64,000 bases of DNA from an uncultured Halomonas sp. Lineage in GTDB: Bacteria > Pseudomonadota > Gammaproteobacteria > Pseudomonadales > Halomonadaceae. The notes under the pieces are model-generated. The model was not told the DNA's origin and did not search any database. It was given only the letters and a program-made list of their open reading frames with translations. The position numbers and the translations under genes are program-made. Of this stretch, positions 63,422-64,000 are shown in pieces (the first letter of the stretch is position 1; each line of letters starts with the position of its first letter). The DNA lies in the NCBI RefSeq assembly GCF_947500835.1, contig NZ_CANMTQ010000001.1, positions 372,001-436,000 on the forward strand, in the 5' to 3' direction.

Positions 63422-64000
63422 ATGTTCCAGGAATTCCCGAAACGTCATCCTCACAACACCAAACTGCGCCTTTACTATGATCATTACTACAAGCAACTTC
63501 CTGTCCAGCAGCGTCATAGCAAAGGGCCCTTGATCGAGAACTATCTAGAGACGCTCTATCGCGTCATGACCCAAGCACGCGACAGTAATAGGCGCACCTA
63601 TGCGCTTCGACTGGACTTGCGTTTCCCCGATGCTATGCCCGCTGGCCCACTGCATTATAATAATGCCGTGATCAGCGAATTCTTAAAGCGACTAGAGTGG
63701 GAGCACGATTTAATCCAGCTCAAGTACCCCCCCGACATGCGCTATGTGTGGTGCCGCGAACAAGACAGCAGCGACAAACCTCATTACCATGCTCTGCTGT
63801 TGTTCAACGGCAATGCTCTATGCAGTCTAGGAACATTAAATGCCTATGCTGAGGACTGCCTTGAGCCGTATGGGGCTAACAATCTCTACCACCGTATCGT
63901 ACGGTCATGGGAAGGAGCCATTGGTTGGCCTGCTCATAAAATGGAGGGATTAGTGAACGTCGCCAAGGACCCCTTCACAGGTGAACTCCTTACCTATCAA
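63422..64000 (+). CDS. Inovirus-type Gp2 / YfjJ-like protein (3'-truncated by window edge)
   Basis: Reading frame open from the ATG at 63422 to the last base, 193 codons. AGGAG six bases upstream decides the start. The protein matches the YagK/YfjJ-type family related to inovirus Gp2 replication proteins: R-L-Y-Y-D-H-Y-Y-K at the start, Y-A-L-R-L-D-L-R-F-P in the middle, V-W-C-R-E-Q-D, and K-P-H-Y-H-A-L-L-L-F-N-G, where H-Y-H fits an HUH-type metal site, then G-W-P-A-H near the edge. Such genes occur in defective prophages and satellite elements, and may start replication or act as a relaxase-like nuclease. The continuation is outside the window. Confidence 0.75.
   Translation, partial: MFQEFPKRHPHNTKLRLYYDHYYKQLPVQQRHSKGPLIENYLETLYRVMTQARDSNRRTYALRLDLRFPDAMPAGPLHYNNAVISEFLKRLEWEHDLIQLKYPPDMRYVWCREQDSSDKPHYHALLLFNGNALCSLGTLNAYAEDCLEPYGANNLYHRIVRSWEGAIGWPAHKMEGLVNVAKDPFTGELLTYQ

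Overview
The window looks like chromosomal DNA of a halophilic gammaproteobacterium, most likely a member of the Halomonadaceae. That assignment is an inference from the gene set (cyoABCDE oxidase, Entner-Doudoroff genes, opgGH, FabV, an RND pump with a divergent TetR regulator) and from the GC-rich codon use; no marker gene settles it.

Positions 1-46060 are ordinary core genome. In order: the end of a thiaminase II gene (tenA), an L,D-transpeptidase, a class V aminotransferase, YceI, the complete cytochrome bo3 oxidase operon cyoABCDE (minus strand), a PmtA-like methyltransferase, a CsbD-like stress protein, a large MscS channel, a two-gene RND efflux operon with its divergent TetR repressor and a likely operator, a ketosamine kinase, a Kef-type antiporter, a GNAT-like protein, a dienelactone hydrolase and a PAS-GGDEF diguanylate cyclase. 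Next come gap and, divergently, a tightly coupled operon edd-glk-mutarotase-aldo/keto reductase. Together these take glucose to 6-phosphogluconate products and through the lower Entner-Doudoroff route. They are followed by an esterase, opgGH for periplasmic glucans with a divergent sulfatase-fold membrane protein, a GlxA-type regulator, DUF2959, fabV, glutathione peroxidase, an AidB-type acyl-CoA dehydrogenase, a PCu(A)C copper chaperone, LysE and Rnk. Two short terminal-inverted-repeat elements (12378-12520 and 44405-44560) belong to one non-autonomous mobile family with IS5-like CTAR target duplications.

At 46061-46119 lies a 3' fragment of a tRNA-Leu(CAA) gene that lacks its 5' half. It reads as the far attachment site of an integrated element that fills the rest of the window and continues past its right edge. 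The island carries a defence block: a PD-(D/E)XK nuclease gene followed after 8 bases by a CoiA-like nuclease/zinc-ribbon gene, an orphan 187-residue gene, an AT-rich SIR2-domain protein (a probable NAD-depleting effector), and a large type III-like restriction-modification pair. A plasmid/ICE-type module follows on the minus strand: a 105-residue protein, DUF932, a 67-residue protein, an ERF annealing protein, a YqaJ exonuclease and a RadC-like protein. The window closes in a 790-base non-coding stretch and the start of an inovirus-Gp2/YfjJ-like gene with an HUH-type motif, cut by the window edge.

The best candidates for something undescribed are the nuclease/CoiA-like cassette, the SIR2 protein with its unassigned C-terminal half, the C-terminal extension of the restriction subunit, and several structured leaders and small-RNA candidates in the core part (36815-37050, 38241-38271, 45013-45110).
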